Source: Sediminibacterium sp. KACHI17
GTDB taxonomy: Bacteria; Bacteroidota; Bacteroidia; Chitinophagales; Chitinophagaceae
Length of the DNA: 64,000 nucleotides
Direction: 5' to 3'
Assembly: GCF_040362915.1 (NCBI RefSeq)
Contig: NZ_AP029612.1
Coordinates: forward strand, 2,977,501 to 3,041,500
The translations under genes and the position numbers were made by a program. Each line of letters opens with the position of its first letter. Position 1 is the stretch's first letter. Of this stretch, positions 1 to 11,293 are shown in pieces. The notes beneath the pieces were generated by a model. The model saw nothing but the letters and a program-made list of their open reading frames with translations, was not told the origin of the DNA and searched no databases.

Positions 1-21
1 GATACTTGTACACTTTTACTT

Positions 22-36
22 TAGCTCTTTGACATA
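22..36 (+). promoter_or_regulatory. boxA-like rRNA antitermination element
   Basis: The sequence AGCTCTTTGACATA lies about 70 bases before the 23S gene and resembles the boxA consensus TGYTCTTTAACA, where NusB/NusE load to keep RNA polymerase reading through rRNA. The position, in the 16S-23S spacer just before the processing stem, is the usual one. Assignment rests on the motif alone. Confidence 0.6.
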
Positions 37-63
37 TTGGGAAAGCGAAATCAATAACAAGAA
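33..63 (+). other. 5' arm of the 23S rRNA processing stem
   Basis: Bases 33-63 are complementary, with a few internal mismatches, to bases 2905-2932 just past the 23S gene: CATATTGGG (33-41) pairs with CCCAATATG (2924-2932) and ATAACAAGAA (54-63) with TTCTTGTTAT (2905-2914). The two arms bracket the 23S gene, as expected for the RNase III processing stem of a 23S precursor. The pairing is seen directly; the enzyme is inferred from known rRNA maturation. Confidence 0.75.
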
Positions 64-64
64 G

Positions 65-91
65 GTTATGACTCTTATGCAAGGTCATAAC
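65..91 (+). other. 23S leader hairpin
   Basis: GTTATGAC (65-72) and GTCATAAC (84-91) form a perfect 8-bp inverted repeat with an 11-base loop, directly inside the processing stem and before the mature 23S 5' end. It is probably part of precursor rRNA folding; no independent role is evident. Confidence 0.6.
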
Positions 92-102
92 TGATAAATT
101 TT

Positions 103-2899
<2,797 letters not shown>

Positions 2900-2904
2900 T
2901 TTTT

Positions 2905-2932
2905 TTCTTGTTATCATTTCCTTCCCAATATG
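2905..2932 (+). other. 3' arm of the 23S rRNA processing stem
   Basis: This is the downstream partner of bases 33-63, lying between 23S and 5S. TTCTTGTTAT and CCCAATATG match the upstream arm exactly, with a looser middle. Confidence 0.75.
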
Positions 2933-2970
2933 TAACTTATTGTCACTGGTTTATTACCATGATTTAAAAT

Positions 2971-3083
<113 letters not shown>

Positions 3084-3089
3084 TTATTG

Positions 3090-3120
3090 AGCCTCACTGT
3101 TTATTCAGTGAGGCTTTTTT
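3090..3120 (+). terminator. rRNA operon terminator
   Basis: GCCTCACTG and CAGTGAGGC form a perfect 9-bp stem with a TTTATT loop, followed by six T residues. It is a textbook intrinsic terminator 7 bases after 5S. Confidence 0.95.
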
Positions 3121-3204
3121 ATTGTACGTACCCTGTGCATATTCAGTGACTTATGAAATTTTCTTGTTACTTTCAAAGCCCAATATATCCAATCGATACT
3201 TGTT

Positions 3205-4482
3205 ATGAACCCGAGAGTAAAAAACAACCCTATTCTTACATTTCTTTATCTCGGTATTCCTGATGACGCTTCTTTTATCGAAAGACAAAAGGGCTATATG
3301 TTCAATCTATTTATTCTGATTGGCGCCCCATTTGCTGTATTATCACTCATTGTGAATCTTTCCGAACAAGCGTACTTTCCTGCCTTCATTAACATTATTC
3401 AAATCAGTTGTTTTTCTCTGGCTTTATGGATAACCATCTCGGGTAAATGGAAGCAATATCGTGTCATCATTCTGATCATTCTTTCTATTGTGGCAATGAT
3501 AGCCGCTTACTCCTATCAAAATTCCGGAGAGTATCGATTACTGATTATGATCGTTGCTGCAGTTGTATTGTTTGATCGTTCCTGGCAGTATATTATCTAT
3601 GCAGCTATTGCATGTGCAGCCTTTGTATATATACGGATGTATCAAATTCCTGATATCGCTGAGCTGGCTATGGAAGATCTGATCTTTACCGGACTGAAGA
3701 TTTTTTTACCGATACTGCTCTATGTACTATCATTATTGTATTTCAAAATCATTTATTTCCGTAACCTGCAACAACTAGAAGATACGAACAGAGCACTCGC
3801 GATTACTACCCGACAAAAAGATCAGATACTTGGTACTGTAGCTCACGATCTGCGAAGCCCTATTTCCAATATTGCTAATATTACTGAATTGATTCAGTCA
3901 GATAATTTATCTCAAGCAGAAAAAACAAATTTCCTACGCCTCATTGATCAATCTTCACGCTCAGCTCTCAACCTGATCAACGATTTATTACAAAACAGTG
4001 ATATACAGGTTCGTCAATCACTCTTTAAAATAGTAGAATTAAATCAATTGCTGAACTCCTGGATACCTTCTTTACAGTTGAGAGCAAATGAAAAAAATAT
4101 ACAGATACTTACCCATTTTTTTTCTTCACCTATCGATATCTCAATGGATGTTGATCGGATCGAGCGTGTTATCACAAATTTGGTGAATAATGCCGTGAAG
4201 TTCAGTTCCGAAGGAAGCAAGATATTCATACAAATAACAGCAGATGATAAATATGCCCGTATCACTGTTACTGACCAGGGTATCGGCATCCCGCAAGAAA
4301 AACAAGAACATATTTTCGATATGTTCTCAAACGCACAGCGTGTGGGAACTTTAGGTGAAAAAAGCTTTGGAATGGGTCTTTCTATTTGTAAGCAAATTGT
4401 AGAGCAACATCACGGTCATATCTTTGTACAAAGCGAGGAGTATAAAGGATCATCCTTCATCGTAGAACTACCTTTACAATAA
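3205..4482 (+). CDS. orphan membrane sensor histidine kinase
   Basis: This 425-residue sensor kinase has five or six hydrophobic segments between residues 30 and 187 (for example about 31-52, 58-78, 85-103, 112-146 and 160-182), a short linker, and a complete kinase core. The phosphoacceptor H-box TVAHDLRSPISN has its histidine at about residue 214. The N box (NLVNNAVKF, about 325), G1 box (DQGIGIP, about 357) and G2 box (GMGLSICK, about 389) are all intact, so it should be active. There is no recognisable periplasmic sensor, PAS or HAMP domain, so the signal may be sensed in the membrane. No response regulator gene is adjacent, and the next gene is convergent. The stimulus and partner are unknown. 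Confidence 0.9.
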   Translation: MNPRVKNNPILTFLYLGIPDDASFIERQKGYMFNLFILIGAPFAVLSLIVNLSEQAYFPAFINIIQISCFSLALWITISGKWKQYRVIILIILSIVAMIAAYSYQNSGEYRLLIMIVAAVVLFDRSWQYIIYAAIACAAFVYIRMYQIPDIAELAMEDLIFTGLKIFLPILLYVLSLLYFKIIYFRNLQQLEDTNRALAITTRQKDQILGTVAHDLRSPISNIANITELIQSDNLSQAEKTNFLRLIDQSSRSALNLINDLLQNSDIQVRQSLFKIVELNQLLNSWIPSLQLRANEKNIQILTHFFSSPIDISMDVDRIERVITNLVNNAVKFSSEGSKIFIQITADDKYARITVTDQGIGIPQEKQEHIFDMFSNAQRVGTLGEKSFGMGLSICKQIVEQHHGHIFVQSEEYKGSSFIVELPLQ

Positions 4483-4494
4483 TCCACACTTATA

Positions 4495-5379
4495 TTATGC
4501 AACATCTTCTCCGGTAGATGCTATCCAAAGTTTAAACCAGTCTTCTCTTTCCATCTGAATACTTGCTGCGTTCTTGGCTTGAATCAGTCTTTCAATTTTT
4601 GTGGTTCCTATAACTGGTAAAATACCTGACGGATGTGTATGCAGCCAAGCGATTAATATTTCATTCACACCACATTCATACTTTGATGCCAGTAAAGTGG
4701 CGGTACCCATGATACTTCTGAAACGAGGATGTGTATCATCATCGAAAGCGCCTCCACCCAATGGAGCCCAGGCCATTGGTATAATTTTATGTTTGACACA
4801 ATTCTCTAATGTGCCGTTCAAAAAAGCTGCTAGTTGAAGAATGGAAATTTCTGTTTGATTATATTCAACTGATGTGTAGTTCATCAACATATCTACCTGA
4901 TGTGGTAAGAAATTTGAAACACCAAACTGCAAGATCTTTCCTTGTTGTTTCAAATGATCAACGGCACCGGCTACTTCTATGGGATTCAATAAAGGATCTG
5001 GTCGATGAATCAACAGAAGATCCAAATGGTCAGTTCCAAAATTTTTCAGTGATTGATCTACTGAAGCAATGATATGTGCAGCTGATGTATTGTAAGATTT
5101 GATTTGATGTGAAGCACGATTAGGTGTAACCATCTGTATACCGCATTTGGTAATAATGCGTAACGATGATCTCAATGAGGGCACTTCTTTTAAGGCATCA
5201 CCAAATTCAGCCTCAGTTGTGTAGTCGCCATAGATATCAGCATGATCAAAAGATCGTATCCCATTTTCCAAACAGGCGTCAATCAATTGGCGATATTCTT
5301 TCGTAGAAAATCCTGCTCCCCACTTACCCCAACGCATACAACCTGCAATGGGTGCTTTAATAACAGATGATTGATTCAT
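4495..5379 (-). CDS. aldo/keto reductase (YdhF-like)
   Basis: This is a 294-residue aldo/keto reductase, an NADPH-dependent (beta/alpha)8 barrel that reduces aldehydes or ketones. The catalytic tetrad is visible: Asp and Tyr in FDHADIYGDY (about residues 40-49), Lys in IITKCG (about 75) and His in LLLIHRPD (about 122). The C-terminal cofactor segment ILPVIGTTKIERL (about 254) binds the NADP phosphate in this family. The length and motif spelling resemble E. coli YdhF. It converges with the histidine kinase gene, 12 bases away, and has no obvious operon partner. The substrate cannot be told from sequence. Confidence 0.9.
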   Translation of the reverse strand: MNQSSVIKAPIAGCMRWGKWGAGFSTKEYRQLIDACLENGIRSFDHADIYGDYTTEAEFGDALKEVPSLRSSLRIITKCGIQMVTPNRASHQIKSYNTSAAHIIASVDQSLKNFGTDHLDLLLIHRPDPLLNPIEVAGAVDHLKQQGKILQFGVSNFLPHQVDMLMNYTSVEYNQTEISILQLAAFLNGTLENCVKHKIIPMAWAPLGGGAFDDDTHPRFRSIMGTATLLASKYECGVNEILIAWLHTHPSGILPVIGTTKIERLIQAKNAASIQMEREDWFKLWIASTGEDVA

Positions 5380-5433
5380 GCATTTAAATTACTTAAATCA
5401 AAGTAAATGACTGAAACCGAAGATGAATAAAAT

Positions 5434-5468
5434 AAAAAAGTCCTGTTTCATCAGATGAAACAGGACTT
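5434..5468 (-). terminator. terminator of the RRM protein gene
   Basis: Read on the minus strand, AAGTCCTGTTTCATC pairs with GATGAAACAGGACTT around a very short loop and ends in a run of T. It lies 25 bases after the stop of the RRM gene. Confidence 0.92.
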
Positions 5469-5492
5469 GAAATTGTTTGTAGTGTAATAGGA

Positions 5493-5882
5493 TTAATATC
5501 TGTTATAACCTCCACCACCACCGTTTCCACGATCGCGGTTGTATCCGCCACCGCCACCACGGTTGCCACCACCAAATCCGCCACGGCCACCGCCGCCGCC
5601 AAAGCTCTTCTTCTTGAAGCCGCCTCTTTCACCTTCAGGGCGTGGGGTAGATTCGTTTACTACGATCTTGCGACCTAACACTTCAGTGTCATGTAGAGCG
5701 CTGATAGCAGTACGAGCTGCTTCATCATCAGACATTTCAACGAAACCGAAACCTTTGCTGCGGTCGTTATTGAATTTGTCGGTAACAATTTTGGCGCTCG
5801 TTACTTCACCATAGGGAGTAAACAGGTTCTGCAGATCATCACTGGTCATGTTCCAGTTCAGATTTCCAACGTAAATGTTCAT
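5493..5882 (-). CDS. glycine-rich RRM RNA-binding protein
   Basis: This 129-residue protein has one RNA recognition motif (residues 1-80) and a Gly/Arg/Asn/Tyr-rich disordered tail (about 90-129). RNP2 is IYVGNL (residues 3-8) and RNP1 is KGFGFVEM (about 44-51), with the aromatic side chains that stack on RNA bases preserved. Such proteins in Bacteroidota and cyanobacteria act like RNA chaperones and are often cold-induced. The tail resembles RGG-type tails that add non-specific RNA affinity and can promote condensation. The gene stands alone, with its own promoter about 110 bases upstream and a strong terminator. The long leader hints at post-transcriptional control. Confidence 0.93.
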   Translation of the reverse strand: MNIYVGNLNWNMTSDDLQNLFTPYGEVTSAKIVTDKFNNDRSKGFGFVEMSDDEAARTAISALHDTEVLGRKIVVNESTPRPEGERGGFKKKSFGGGGGRGGFGGGNRGGGGGYNRDRGNGGGGGYNRY

Positions 5883-5993
5883 GTTCTTTTAAAAAATTAA
5901 GTGATCAAAAACCAATGAGAAACCAGTAACCAAAAATCCTGAAACATTTACGTAAAAACGTTCTGAGATATGGAAGACCTATCATTGGACTAC

Positions 5994-6022
5994 CGAAGAT
6001 AGTGATTTTGGCTGATTGGCAA
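5994..6022 (-). promoter_or_regulatory. promoter of the RRM protein gene
   Basis: On the minus strand TTG (6020-6022) is followed after 18 bases by TATCTTCG (5994-6001), one mismatch from the Bacteroidota -7 element TAnnTTTG. Transcription from here would give a 5' leader of about 105 nt. Motif match only. Confidence 0.5.
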
Positions 6023-6085
6023 GTTTTTTTCGGATTTTGAACCGGAAAAGCGGGAAATCAGGAAAAATACCAGCTTCTGGGTAAT

Positions 6086-6117
6086 AAAAAGCCCCTGTTC
6101 AATAGAACAAGGGCTTG
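6086..6117 (-). terminator. terminator of the rpsF-rpsR-rplI operon
   Basis: On the minus strand AAGCCCTTGTTC and GAACAGGGGCTT (one G-U pair) form a stem with a four-base loop followed by TTTTATT, about 20 bases after the rplI stop. Confidence 0.9.
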
Positions 6118-6134
6118 AGACTTTTAGAAAGGAA

Positions 6135-6581
6135 TTATTCTCCAACTACTTCAAAATCAATTTCTGTAACGTTACCATTACCGAAATCAATAGAAGCTTT
6201 GTAAGATCCCAGTTCTTTCACATCATCTACGATAGAGATACGCTTACGATCGATCTCATAACCTTTTTGGTCACGAATCGCTCTAGCGATCTGTAAAGAA
6301 GTGATGGTTCCGAAGATCTTACCGCTGGTACCGGTCTTAGCGGTTAACTTAACAGGAGCAGCTTTCAATACATCGATCACTTTATTGATCTCAGCTAACA
6401 TTGCAGCTTCTTTCTTCGCCTGAACTTTCAAACGCTCTTCCAATTGTTTCAAATTAGAAGGGTTTGCTTCTACTGCAAACTTCTGTGGGATCAAAAAGTT
6501 TCTGGCATATCCGTTCTTAACGTTAACCAGTTCATTACGTCCACCCAGATTGTCTACATCCTGAATTAAAATTACTTGCAT
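6135..6581 (-). CDS. rplI: 50S ribosomal protein bL9
   Basis: The 148-residue product is bL9, which binds 23S rRNA domain V at the base of the L1 stalk. The N-terminal domain MQVILIQDVDNLG...KNGYARNFLIPQ is the family signature, followed by the long connecting helix rich in Lys, Glu and Ala (about 45-75) and the C-terminal domain. I start it at the ATG at 6581, which gives the family-standard length and N-terminus; an upstream ATG in frame at 6602 would add seven unsupported residues. It is the last gene of the S6-S18-L9 operon and is followed by a terminator. Confidence 0.97.
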   Translation of the reverse strand: MQVILIQDVDNLGGRNELVNVKNGYARNFLIPQKFAVEANPSNLKQLEERLKVQAKKEAAMLAEINKVIDVLKAAPVKLTAKTGTSGKIFGTITSLQIARAIRDQKGYEIDRKRISIVDDVKELGSYKASIDFGNGNVTEIDFEVVGE

Positions 6582-6608
6582 GGTTGTTTTTTTAGTTCCC
6601 AAGAGCCC

Positions 6609-6648
6609 AGTCTTACCTGCGGCCAGACTGTCTCCCGATTTTATCGGG
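6609..6648 (-). promoter_or_regulatory. two small hairpins between rpsR and rplI
   Basis: The 129-base gap between rpsR and rplI holds CAGTCT (6609-6614) with AGACTG (6625-6630), and CCCGAT (6634-6639) with ATCGGG (6643-6648). The second is a compact 6-bp stem with a three-base loop. They may adjust the L9 to S18 ratio through RNA stability or partial termination, but nothing more is shown. Confidence 0.35.
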
Positions 6649-6710
6649 GTTAGGGAAGGTGACTAATTAAGAGAAAATCAAAACCAAATTCGCTTTTGAT
6701 TTTTTAATTT

Positions 6711-6974
6711 TTACTTTAAAAGATCCGTTACATAAGGCAACAGCGCCATCTGGCGTGCTTTCTTAACTGCATCAGATACTTTACGCTGATATTTCAAAGA
6801 GTTACCAGACAAACGACGAGGCAATAATTTACCTTGTTCGTTGATGAATTTCTTCAGGAACTCGATATCCTTATAGTCAACGTATTTAATGCCATACTTC
6901 TTGAAGCGGCAGAATTTTTTCTTTGGCTTCTCCTGTTTGATCGCGGTCAGGTATTTGATCTCATTCTTTGCCAT
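6711..6974 (-). CDS. rpsR: 30S ribosomal protein bS18
   Basis: This 87-residue basic protein is bS18, which binds the central domain of 16S rRNA as a heterodimer with bS6. The segment from [19 protein letters not shown] (about residues 31-49) through [19 protein letters not shown] is the family core. The start lies 2 bases after the rpsF stop, so the S6 and S18 partners are made from one transcript and probably translated together. Confidence 0.97.
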   Translation of the reverse strand: MAKNEIKYLTAIKQEKPKKKFCRFKKYGIKYVDYKDIEFLKKFINEQGKLLPRRLSGNSLKYQRKVSDAVKKARQMALLPYVTDLLK

Positions 6975-6976
6975 GA

Positions 6977-7330
6977 TTAACCCTCCGTTTTTTCAGTTAC
7001 AGCAAATCCGCCATTTCTTTTCTTGTAGTTGTACTCGACGGCGTATTTATCGAGTTTGGTTACCATGTGACGCATTACTTGTTCGTCACGTAACAGCTGA
7101 ATTTTCAGCTTTTCATTGAGGTCGGTTGGCCCACTGTATTCCAGCACCCAGTAAATACCTGTGGTTTTCTTCTGGATCGGGTAAGCCAGTGATTTTAATC
7201 CCCATGGATTGCTATGTACAATAGATCCACCATTTTCTTTGATGAAGTCTTCGTACTTTTTCTGAGAAGCTTTGAAATCTTCTTCAGACAGCACCGGAGT
7301 GAAAATCACCATCAATTCGTAATTACTCAT
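6977..7330 (-). CDS. rpsF: 30S ribosomal protein bS6
   Basis: The 117-residue product [14 protein letters not shown]... is bS6, a ferredoxin-fold protein that pairs with bS18. It shows the family segment [15 protein letters not shown] (about residues 41-55), giving RNA and S18 contacts. I start it at the ATG at 7330. The open frame extends upstream but that part is the untranslated leader, because a promoter lies at 7425-7432. It heads the rpsF-rpsR-rplI operon; unlike the proteobacterial version there is no priB or ssb gene between. Confidence 0.97.
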   Translation of the reverse strand: MSNYELMVIFTPVLSEEDFKASQKKYEDFIKENGGSIVHSNPWGLKSLAYPIQKKTTGIYWVLEYSGPTDLNEKLKIQLLRDEQVMRHMVTKLDKYAVEYNYKKRNGGFAVTEKTEG

Positions 7331-7373
7331 TACCTGAATTTTTAGGTTTTTAAATTGGTTTTTCCCAGTGGAT

Positions 7374-7417
7374 CCCCCCGACATTACTGTTGGGAGGAAA
7401 TCTGCCAAAACAGATTT
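7374..7417 (-). promoter_or_regulatory. structured leader of the rpsF operon
   Basis: The transcript from the 7425-7432 promoter would begin with AAATCTG-N6-CAGATTT (7398-7417 on the plus strand), followed by a second stem pairing CCTCCC with GGGGGG (7392-7397 with 7374-7379). S6 and S18 repress their own operon through a leader RNA in many bacteria. This structure is in the right place, but I cannot show that it matches the known S6:S18 motif. Confidence 0.35.
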
Positions 7418-7424
7418 GGGGCTG

Positions 7425-7432
7425 CAAAGGTA
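7425..7432 (-). promoter_or_regulatory. -7 element of the rpsF operon promoter
   Basis: The minus strand reads TACCTTTG, an exact TAnnTTTG match, about 95 bases before the rpsF start. No clear TTG is visible at -33. Confidence 0.6.
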
Positions 7433-7555
7433 TGGAAAAACACCATAAAAAGGAAGAAGAAACTTGAAAATGAACGCCCAAAACCAAGGAATATGCGGCA
7501 GTAAGCACAAAAACCATATCCTTACCTGAAATCGGCAGGCAAAATAGACCTTATT

Positions 7556-8605
7556 TCATTGATTTTCAGATAAATATCTAAGAAATATGGTATACACAGG
7601 AAAGTGATCGCTATACCCTCCCCGGTAGCGGTTTCCTTCCCAGGTACGCATCGGATATCCTTTATATCTCCCCGTGTACTCTGTTAAATAGGACTTATTG
7701 TACACGTACTCTTTGAAAAAGAAGAATTGATCAGGTTCTCTCTTGAGCCAGGATCCTGAAATAAGGATCTGATCAAAAAGCCCCCAACTGTCTTTATGAG
7801 CCAGCGTACCGTTTCCCCGCTTTAGCTGTTGTACCCATGGATTATACAGTTCACCCTCTTTCAGTCCGCCCGGATCTGATCTTGTATGTAATCCCTGAAC
7901 AATACTGTTATCTTCCGGGTCATCATTCAAATCTCCCATCACTATGATTTTAGCTGTGGGTGTTACGACTTGTATGGAATCAATGTGCTTTCTGCAAATC
8001 GTTGCTGCAGCCATTCTTGCTGATGCACTTCTTTCTTCCCCGCCTCTTCTACTAGGCCAGTGATTAACATATAAATGCACCGTATCCGTCATCATCATGC
8101 CTTTTATGTAAAGAATATCTCGCGTAAAAGAAGCGTCCTTACTTTTTCCTGGCAGTGGTACAAATAATTTTTGTGCAACTATCGGATGAAATAATGAAGG
8201 TTGATATAACAATCCAACATCCACACCTCTTAGATCTTTGGATGAAGCATGCACGATATGATAATTTCTTTTTTTCAATGCAGGATGTTGTATGAGGAAT
8301 TGAAGTACTGTATCATTCTCTATTTCCACTACTCCTAAAATTGCTACACCGGATTCATGATATTCAGTTCCGATATCCTTGATCACGGAAGCCAGCTTGT
8401 TCAGCTTATCACGGAAAATAACAGTGTTATACTTTTTGGCACCTCTTGGCGTAAACTCATCATCATTATTGATCGGATGATCGATCGTATCATATAGGTT
8501 CTCGAGATTGTAAAAACCGATCACAGCAACTTGATAGCGCTTTAATTGTGCTTGTGATGTTATGGTGCAACCCAACAGTGATATAGCAAGCAATAGATTT
8601 TTCAT
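7556..8605 (-). CDS. exported endonuclease/exonuclease/phosphatase family protein
   Basis: This 349-residue protein has a Sec signal peptide (residues 1 to about 20, ending TSQAQ) and a single endonuclease/exonuclease/phosphatase (DNase I-like) domain. Metal and catalytic residues are visible: Asn/Glu in FYNLENLYD (about 31), Glu in GVVEIEN (about 90), His in VNHWPSRRGG (about 180), Asp/Asn in MGDLNDDPED (about 225) and the C-terminal SDH triplet in YSDHFPVY. It should cut DNA or RNA, or remove phosphate, in the periplasm or at the surface. I start it at 8605 because that ATG begins the signal peptide. It is divergent from the TonB-dependent receptor, suggesting joint work on nucleic-acid uptake. 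Confidence 0.88.
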   Translation of the reverse strand: MKNLLLAISLLGCTITSQAQLKRYQVAVIGFYNLENLYDTIDHPINNDDEFTPRGAKKYNTVIFRDKLNKLASVIKDIGTEYHESGVAILGVVEIENDTVLQFLIQHPALKKRNYHIVHASSKDLRGVDVGLLYQPSLFHPIVAQKLFVPLPGKSKDASFTRDILYIKGMMMTDTVHLYVNHWPSRRGGEERSASARMAAATICRKHIDSIQVVTPTAKIIVMGDLNDDPEDNSIVQGLHTRSDPGGLKEGELYNPWVQQLKRGNGTLAHKDSWGLFDQILISGSWLKREPDQFFFFKEYVYNKSYLTEYTGRYKGYPMRTWEGNRYRGGYSDHFPVYTIFLRYLSENQ

Positions 8606-8680
8606 AGAAAAGAGTTGATATGCTTCGCTAAATACATCTTTTGTGTACCGTATTTCCCGCAAAAATGATCGCTGGTGTTT

Positions 8681-8707
8681 TTGGGTATATATCATCGGAT
8701 TACTTTG
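8681..8707 (+). promoter_or_regulatory. possible promoter of the receptor gene
   Basis: TTG (8681-8683), 17 bases, then TACTTTG (8701-8707), a one-base-shorter variant of TAnnTTTG. If this is the promoter, the ATG at 8708 would be upstream of or at the transcript start, favouring the ATG at 8723. Confidence 0.35.
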
Positions 8708-11281
8708 ATGCAAATTCATAACATGCCTTTTTTATTTTTCCTTTTCTTTTCTGCAGGAACACTTATTCATATTGAGCAGCATCATGTGTCAGATACGATT
8801 CCGATTCATACAGATAGTTTATTACTCCTGATCGCAGAGCAACAGCAATCCGTGGAATCTGATGCGATATTGATGAACGAGCGGGAACGAACTGTGCTCA
8901 CATCTGTCGGACATTCTTCACCTCTGTATGCGGAGAAAGATGTGTTTCATCAAATGGCATCCTTTCAATTCAATACTTTTCGATTCAGACCTAGAGGGTA
9001 TGAGGCAAGTGTTAGTCAGGTGCTTATCAATGGATTGAACATGAATCAACTCGATGACGGAAATCCCGCCTGGTCATTATGGAGTGGATTACAATCGGTC
9101 ATGAAAAACAGCATTGAATATCTACCCATTCGCTTTCAAGAGCATTGGATGGGTGATGTCGGAACTATCATATCCACGGATATGCGCGCTTCATCGCAAC
9201 GGCAACAGCTGCAATGGGTATACGGACTATCCAATAGAACCCATACCCATCGATATCAGTTGGGATACACCAGCGTTCCGAATCACCATGGCTGGACTTT
9301 TTCAGGAACATTAGTAATTCGATTGGCAAAAGAAGCGATGGGAACAGCAGCAAGTTATTCTTCCATCAATTATTACATAGGAATAGATAAAGAACTTTCG
9401 CGAAATCATATCGTTTCTTTTATCCTTTTTGGAAATCAAAATCAATATGGGAAACAGGCAGCTGTTACCCTGCCGGTGATACATCTTTTTGGCAACAGGT
9501 ATAATCCTAATTGGGGTTATCAGAATGGGTTGAAGAGAAACGCAGCCATTACTTCACAACACAAACCAGTGATTGTTTTCATGCACGAATGGCAGCCAGA
9601 TAATCATAGTTCTTGGCAAAACAGTGTAGGCTTGATCACAGGTAAGCGATCTGATACAGGGTTGGATTGGTTTCAGGCAGCAGATCCTAGACCCGATTAT
9701 TATCGATACTTGCCGGAGTATCAAACAGACAGTGTATTGATCGAAACAGTCAAAACAAGTTTACTTGAGGATCCCTCATTGCAACAAATCAATTGGATGA
9801 AATTATATGTCATCAATCGTAATAGTTTCGATCAGGTCACCAATGCAAACGGAATGCCTGGAAATATTATCAGTGGAAAACGGGCACGTTATCTATTGGA
9901 AAAAAGAATAAAAGCTTCTGATGTTTTTTTGTTGAGTATGCATTATCAAAACAGGGTTAGTGAACACTGGCAAATAGCAGGAGGATTTCATATCAGGATG
10001 CAAAGAAACCACCACTATAAAATGGCAGATGATTTATTAGGGGCTGATTTTCATGTCAATTATAATCAGTTTGCAGAAAGTGATCTGCCTGCTGATCCTT
10101 CAATCATTCAATATGATTTAGATACCCCTGATCGTATCATCTATAAAGGCGATCGCTATGGATATGATTATCAAATGCACTATTCAGCAGCTGATGGATG
10201 GATACAATCGGAAAAGAAAGGAAAGAAAAACGACTTGATAGCAGGTCTGCACTTTTCAAAACAAACATTTTATCGAAAGGGTATGATCAGAAACGGATTA
10301 TTCCCGGATCATTCAAAAGGGAAGTCTCAAACAGATCATTTTTTTAATGCCATGTTTAAGATGGTATTGACCCATAAAATTTCTGCTGATCAAGCATTGT
10401 TTTTTTCAGTTGTCACTGGCTCAAAAGCACCGCTTGCTGACAATGTGTATTTGTCGCCAAGGATGCGTAATACAAAACAAGATACCATTCAGTCTGAAAA
10501 CATTTTTGCTACAGAATTGATGTATCGGCGCTCTTCAAAAAAAATCCATTTCAGATTCAGCATGTATTATACGACGATGCGAAATGCAATGAATGTATTG
10601 ACATTCTATCATGATGGGTACAGGAATTTCGTGAATTATGCGATTCGAAATATCAATAAGAGACATATGGGTATTGAAGCGGGGATGGCATACATGTATA
10701 ATACGCATTGGCAAATTGATATTGCTGCAGCAGCGGGGGATCATCGATATACCAGTCGGCAGAAAGTAACAGTGTCTTTAGATAACAATGAATTCCTGCT
10801 AGATAAAATGGATGTTTATTCCAGGAACTTTTGGGTTGCTGGCTCTCCGCAGTTAGTTCTAGGTTCGGGTATTCAATACCGAAATGATCAGGCATTATTT
10901 ATCAGGATCAACTGGAATTATTTTGATCAACGTTGGTTGGAGTTCAATCCAGTTAGAAGAACGTACGATGCCGTTCAAGGGGTTGTATATGGATCTGATC
11001 TTTGGAATAAAATCATTCAGCAAACAAAGCTGCCGTCTGCTTTTACAGTTAACGCATTTTTAGGAAAAGGGTTTTCTATCAAAGCAAGATCTTCTGCAAG
11101 ATCGCTTCGCTATTTCCTTTCATTCAGTATACAAAATCTGTTAAATAAGCAAGGAGTGATATCTGGCGGTTATGAACAACTTCGTTTTGATCAGGAAACA
11201 AAAAATACAGACCGGTTCCCGCCGAAACTTTTCTTTTCACCCGGATTGAATTATGCAGCTTCCATAACGATGAATCTATAA
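8708..11281 (+). CDS. TonB-dependent outer-membrane receptor
   Basis: This protein of about 857 residues has a signal peptide, an N-terminal plug-like region (about 60-190, including RGYEASVSQVLINGLNMNQ) and a long C-terminal series of amphipathic strands. It ends in a hydrophobic strand typical of outer-membrane barrels (AASITMNL). There is no carboxypeptidase-like extension at the N-terminus. It is followed after 12 bases by a DUF5689 lipoprotein, so the pair probably forms a receptor plus surface-binding lipoprotein. Flanking nuclease genes suggest nucleotides or nucleic-acid fragments as cargo; that is inference. The start could instead be 8723, which gives the signal peptide MPFLFFLFFSAG and fits the promoter better. 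Confidence 0.82.
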   Translation: MQIHNMPFLFFLFFSAGTLIHIEQHHVSDTIPIHTDSLLLLIAEQQQSVESDAILMNERERTVLTSVGHSSPLYAEKDVFHQMASFQFNTFRFRPRGYEASVSQVLINGLNMNQLDDGNPAWSLWSGLQSVMKNSIEYLPIRFQEHWMGDVGTIISTDMRASSQRQQLQWVYGLSNRTHTHRYQLGYTSVPNHHGWTFSGTLVIRLAKEAMGTAASYSSINYYIGIDKELSRNHIVSFILFGNQNQYGKQAAVTLPVIHLFGNRYNPNWGYQNGLKRNAAITSQHKPVIVFMHEWQPDNHSSWQNSVGLITGKRSDTGLDWFQAADPRPDYYRYLPEYQTDSVLIETVKTSLLEDPSLQQINWMKLYVINRNSFDQVTNANGMPGNIISGKRARYLLEKRIKASDVFLLSMHYQNRVSEHWQIAGGFHIRMQRNHHYKMADDLLGADFHVNYNQFAESDLPADPSIIQYDLDTPDRIIYKGDRYGYDYQMHYSAADGWIQSEKKGKKNDLIAGLHFSKQTFYRKGMIRNGLFPDHSKGKSQTDHFFNAMFKMVLTHKISADQALFFSVVTGSKAPLADNVYLSPRMRNTKQDTIQSENIFATELMYRRSSKKIHFRFSMYYTTMRNAMNVLTFYHDGYRNFVNYAIRNINKRHMGIEAGMAYMYNTHWQIDIAAAAGDHRYTSRQKVTVSLDNNEFLLDKMDVYSRNFWVAGSPQLVLGSGIQYRNDQALFIRINWNYFDQRWLEFNPVRRTYDAVQGVVYGSDLWNKIIQQTKLPSAFTVNAFLGKGFSIKARSSARSLRYFLSFSIQNLLNKQGVISGGYEQLRFDQETKNTDRFPPKLFFSPGLNYAASITMNL

Positions 11282-11293
11282 TGCGTATACATC

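Noticed and set aside
5539..5814. Proline-rich frame opposite the RRM gene
   Set aside because: It is the antisense reading of glycine codons in the RRM protein tail and has no start signals of its own.
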